Assembly (NCBI GenBank): GCA_902479095.1
Contig: CABSNL010000048.1
Coordinates: forward strand, 1-15,768
DNA length: 15,768 nucleotides
From: an uncultured Collinsella sp.
GTDB taxonomy: Bacteria; Actinomycetota; Coriobacteriia; Coriobacteriales; Coriobacteriaceae
Direction: 5' to 3'
The position numbers and the translations under genes were made by a program. How positions within the stretch are numbered: the stretch's first letter is position 1; the number at the start of each line of letters is the position of its first letter. Below, piece after piece: positions 14,019-15,768 of the stretch. Below the pieces are notes generated by a model. That model did not search any database and had not been told where the DNA came from. It saw nothing but the letters and a program-made list of their open reading frames with translations.

Positions 14019-14374
14019 AGCTCCACCCACTCGGGATAGCGCTCCGCCATTGCTTCCTCATAGAGGTCATCGTAGTCACCCGAGAGGTCGGGAACAGGGA
14101 TGCCGTATTTGAGGCACGCATCGTGCACGATGTGGCTGCCCTGCGTAACCCTTGATTCCACCGACGCAGTCGCTGGCACGTTAGAGCTCGGTACCGCAAC
14201 CCCCGATCTCGAGGGCATGCATCCGTTGACGACCAGATATTCCCAAAGTGTCCGCACCGCTTGAGACGGCGTCATGCCGATATGCGCCAGCACGGCGTCC
14301 CCAGCCTCTTTGAGTTGGCGATCCATGCGCACATTCATCTGGACCGGCCGTGAGTCGAGTACCGATATAGGCAT
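14015..14374 (-). CDS. RelB/DinJ-family ribbon-helix-helix antitoxin
   Basis: 119 residues. Residues about 10-50 (VQMNVRMDRQLKEAGDAVLA, then HIGMTPSQAVRTLWEYLV) are the RHH DNA-binding core of the RelB/DinJ family, with MTPSQA at the start of the second helix. The tail (about 55-119) ends in an acidic/aromatic stretch (GDYDDLYEEAMAERYPEWVEL) likely to wrap the toxin. The ATG has AAGGAG upstream at the correct spacing. The stop overlaps the PIN start by 4 nt (ATGA). RelB/DinJ proteins usually pair with RelE/YafQ toxins, so pairing with a PIN toxin is a less common combination. An 8-bp inverted repeat over the -10 region suggests autorepression. Confidence 0.88.
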   Translation of the reverse strand: MPISVLDSRPVQMNVRMDRQLKEAGDAVLAHIGMTPSQAVRTLWEYLVVNGCMPSRSGVAVPSSNVPATASVESRVTQGSHIVHDACLKYGIPVPDLSGDYDDLYEEAMAERYPEWVEL

Positions 14375-14386
14375 GCTAGCTCCTTC

Positions 14387-14417
14387 TGCTATACATATTT
14401 ATATTTCGAGTATAGCA
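14387..14417 (-). promoter_or_regulatory. Promoter and operator of the RHH/PIN pair
   Basis: TGCTATAC (14387-14394) and GTATAGCA (14410-14417) form a perfect 8-bp inverted repeat with a 15-bp AT-rich spacer. On the minus strand the distal arm contains the -10 box TATACT (14409-14414). The proximal arm abuts the AAGGAG of the antitoxin. A bound RHH repressor would cover both. The -35 is poor and falls in the clpC terminator U-tract. Confidence 0.65.
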
Positions 14418-14429
14418 CCATTTACTCAT

Positions 14430-14461
14430 AAAAAAGGGGCACCCCGACAGGAGTGCCCCTT
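14430..14461 (-). terminator. clpC terminator
   Basis: AAGGGGCAC (14434-14442) pairs with GTGCCCCTT (14453-14461) across a 10-nt loop. On the minus strand TTTTTT follows. It lies 20 bp after the clpC stop and separates clpC from the toxin-antitoxin pair. Confidence 0.9.
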
Positions 14462-14480
14462 CGCAAAGCTATGTTAATCC

Positions 14481-15768
14481 CTACAGCGCGCCAGAGCCGG
14501 CTTGCATCATGCCGCCGGGGCCCGAGCTCACGCCACTGCTCACAGGCGCGGCGTTTCCGGTGTGCGGCGCCGCCGGAGCGGTATCGCCCCCGAGTGCACC
14601 CGCCGGACGCGGCGCCGGAATCTCACCCGTGCCGTGGCTAAAGACAAACTTGCCGTCGACCACGTCGCACAGGACGGTATCGCCCTCGCCCCACTCGCCG
14701 GCCAGCAGCTCCTCGGACAGCGGATCCTCGATGAGCTTTTGGATGGCACGACGCAGAGGACGCGCGCCGTTGGTGAGGTCGGTACCCTCCGCCACAATCT
14801 TGTCGTAGGCCGCATCGGTAAGCTTGATGTTCATGCCGTTTGCGATCAGGCGCTGGCGCAGATCGTCCACCAGCAGGTGCGCAATCTTGGTCAGGTTCTC
14901 GCCCGAGAGCTTCTGGAACACCACGATGTCGTCGATACGGTTGAGCAGCTCGGGGCGGAACAGGCGCTTGAGCTCGCCCATCGCGCGGCCGCGGATCTCA
15001 CTCGAGGTGAGGCCCTGCTCGCCGGTGGTGCCAAAGCCAACGCTCGCATCCTGCGCGATCTCGCGGGCGCCCACGTTTGACGTCATGATGATCACCGTAT
15101 TGCGGAAGTCGACCGTCTTGCCCTGGCTATCGGTCAGACGGCCCTCCTCCAACACCTGCAGCAGGATATTGAAGATGTCGGGGTGCGCCTTCTCGATCTC
15201 GTCGAACAGCACGACCGAGTACGGGTGACGGCGAACAGCCTTGGTGAGCTGGCCGCCCTCGTCGTGGCCCACATAGCCCGGGGGGCTACCGATGAGCTTG
15301 GAGACCTCGAACTCACTGCCAAACTCCGACATATCGAAGCTGATGAGCGCGTCCTTGCTGCCAAAGAGATACTCGGCGAGCGTCTTGGCGAGCTCGGTTT
15401 TGCCCGTGCCGGTGGGGCCCAGGAAGATAAAGCTGCCGCCGGGGCGACGCGGGTCCTTGAGCGGCGAGCGGCTGCGGCGCACGGCCTTGGCAACGGCCTC
15501 GACGGCCTCGTCCTGACCGATGATGCGCGTCTTGAGCACGCTTTCGGCCTGCAGCAGGCGGCGGCTCTCGCTCTCGGTGAGCGAGGACACCGGCACGCCC
15601 GAGGTCACGGACACGATGTCGGCAATCTGGGAGACATCGATGGTGAGCGGGCTGGCGTCGAGCTCGGCCGTCCAGGCAGCCTTGGCCTCGGCGAGCTCAA
15701 TCTCGGCAGCCTTTTGCTGCTCGGTGATCTCGGCGGCCTTGTTCATGTCGTCGCTCTCGGTGGCCTCC
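14481..15768 (-). CDS. clpC: ClpC-type AAA+ ATPase, C-terminal part (runs off the window)
   Basis: The frame is open to the window edge, so the N-domain and first AAA+ ring lie outside. Visible is the end of the middle region (coiled-coil-like KAAEIELAEAK), a linker (IADIVSVTSGVPVSSLTESE) and a full second AAA+ domain. This has Walker A GPTGTGKTEL, the pore loop GSPPGYVGHDEGG, Walker B VVLFDEIEKAH, sensor-1 MTSNVG, arginine finger FRPELLNRID and sensor-2 GARPLRRAI. With ClpP it unfolds and degrades proteins, including antitoxins in other bacteria. After the small domain comes a Gly/Pro/Ala/Ser-rich tail of about 45 residues ending MMQAGSGAL, an unusual extension. An internal ATG at 15746 is not the real start. 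ClpB is less likely because the linker is short and the neighbourhood is clpC-like, though disA lies 5.5 kb away. Confidence 0.92.
   Translation of the reverse strand, partial: EATESDDMNKAAEITEQQKAAEIELAEAKAAWTAELDASPLTIDVSQIADIVSVTSGVPVSSLTESESRRLLQAESVLKTRIIGQDEAVEAVAKAVRRSRSPLKDPRRPGGSFIFLGPTGTGKTELAKTLAEYLFGSKDALISFDMSEFGSEFEVSKLIGSPPGYVGHDEGGQLTKAVRRHPYSVVLFDEIEKAHPDIFNILLQVLEEGRLTDSQGKTVDFRNTVIIMTSNVGAREIAQDASVGFGTTGEQGLTSSEIRGRAMGELKRLFRPELLNRIDDIVVFQKLSGENLTKIAHLLVDDLRQRLIANGMNIKLTDAAYDKIVAEGTDLTNGARPLRRAIQKLIEDPLSEELLAGEWGEGDTVLCDVVDGKFVFSHGTGEIPAPRPAGALGGDTAPAAPHTGNAAPVSSGVSSGPGGMMQAGSGAL

Overview
The window reads as part of a chromosomal contig from a high-GC Gram-positive gut bacterium. 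It most resembles the Coriobacteriia (Collinsella-like). This is inferred from the GC-rich codon usage of the housekeeping genes, the mixed Firmicutes/Actinobacteria gene order, and the combination of DisA, ClpC, a sugar PTS and HipA-type modules; no search was run. The contig is a draft assembly with unclipped library adapter: bases 1-48 are the end of the Illumina P7 oligo, an 8-nt index and the Nextera Read-2 transposase adapter with the Tn5 mosaic end. The first gene is therefore truncated by an artefact.

Layout. 49-1427: the 3' part of a PTS sugar permease (EIIBC, glucose superfamily) and its terminator. 1428-2116: no intact protein gene. This stretch holds a possible gene remnant, a strictly regular set of four 15-mers placed every 40 bp in alternating orientation, a tRNA-Thr(UGU) on the minus strand with its terminator, and a strong inverted-repeat operator. 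2117-3457: a helix-turn-helix/HipA-like kinase fusion. 3485-8973 (minus strand): a tight operon disA-ispD-ispF-cysS-rlmB-yacP (c-di-AMP synthesis, isoprenoid precursors, Cys-tRNA charging, 23S rRNA methylation, NYN ribonuclease). Its members overlap or lie a few bases apart, except for 143 bp before rlmB. 9132-9966: a manganese (yybP-ykoY) riboswitch with an intrinsic terminator controlling mntP, a Mn2+ exporter. 9944-11763: a hipBA toxin-antitoxin locus with three evenly spaced operators and a hipA broken by one in-frame TAG. 11796-13348 (minus): a PepD-type dipeptidase with its terminator. 13497-14417 (minus): a RelB/DinJ-type antitoxin and PIN-toxin pair with a palindromic operator. 14434-15768 (minus): the C-terminal part of ClpC with its terminator, running off the window.

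Taken together, the clpC...disA-ispD-ispF-cysS-rlmB-yacP order echoes the well-known Bacillus clpC-radA-disA region. Here clpC and disA are separated by about 5.5 kb of mntP, hipBA, pepD and a PIN toxin-antitoxin pair. Three toxin-like modules (HTH-HipA fusion, broken HipBA, PIN/RHH) lie within 12 kb, each preceded by its own symmetric repeat near the start. The most unusual signals are the 40-bp-periodic alternating 15-mers (1574-1708), the 27-bp-periodic TGCA-N6-TGCA operators whose first copy is the apex of the mntP terminator (9944-10011), and the lone amber codon in hipA.
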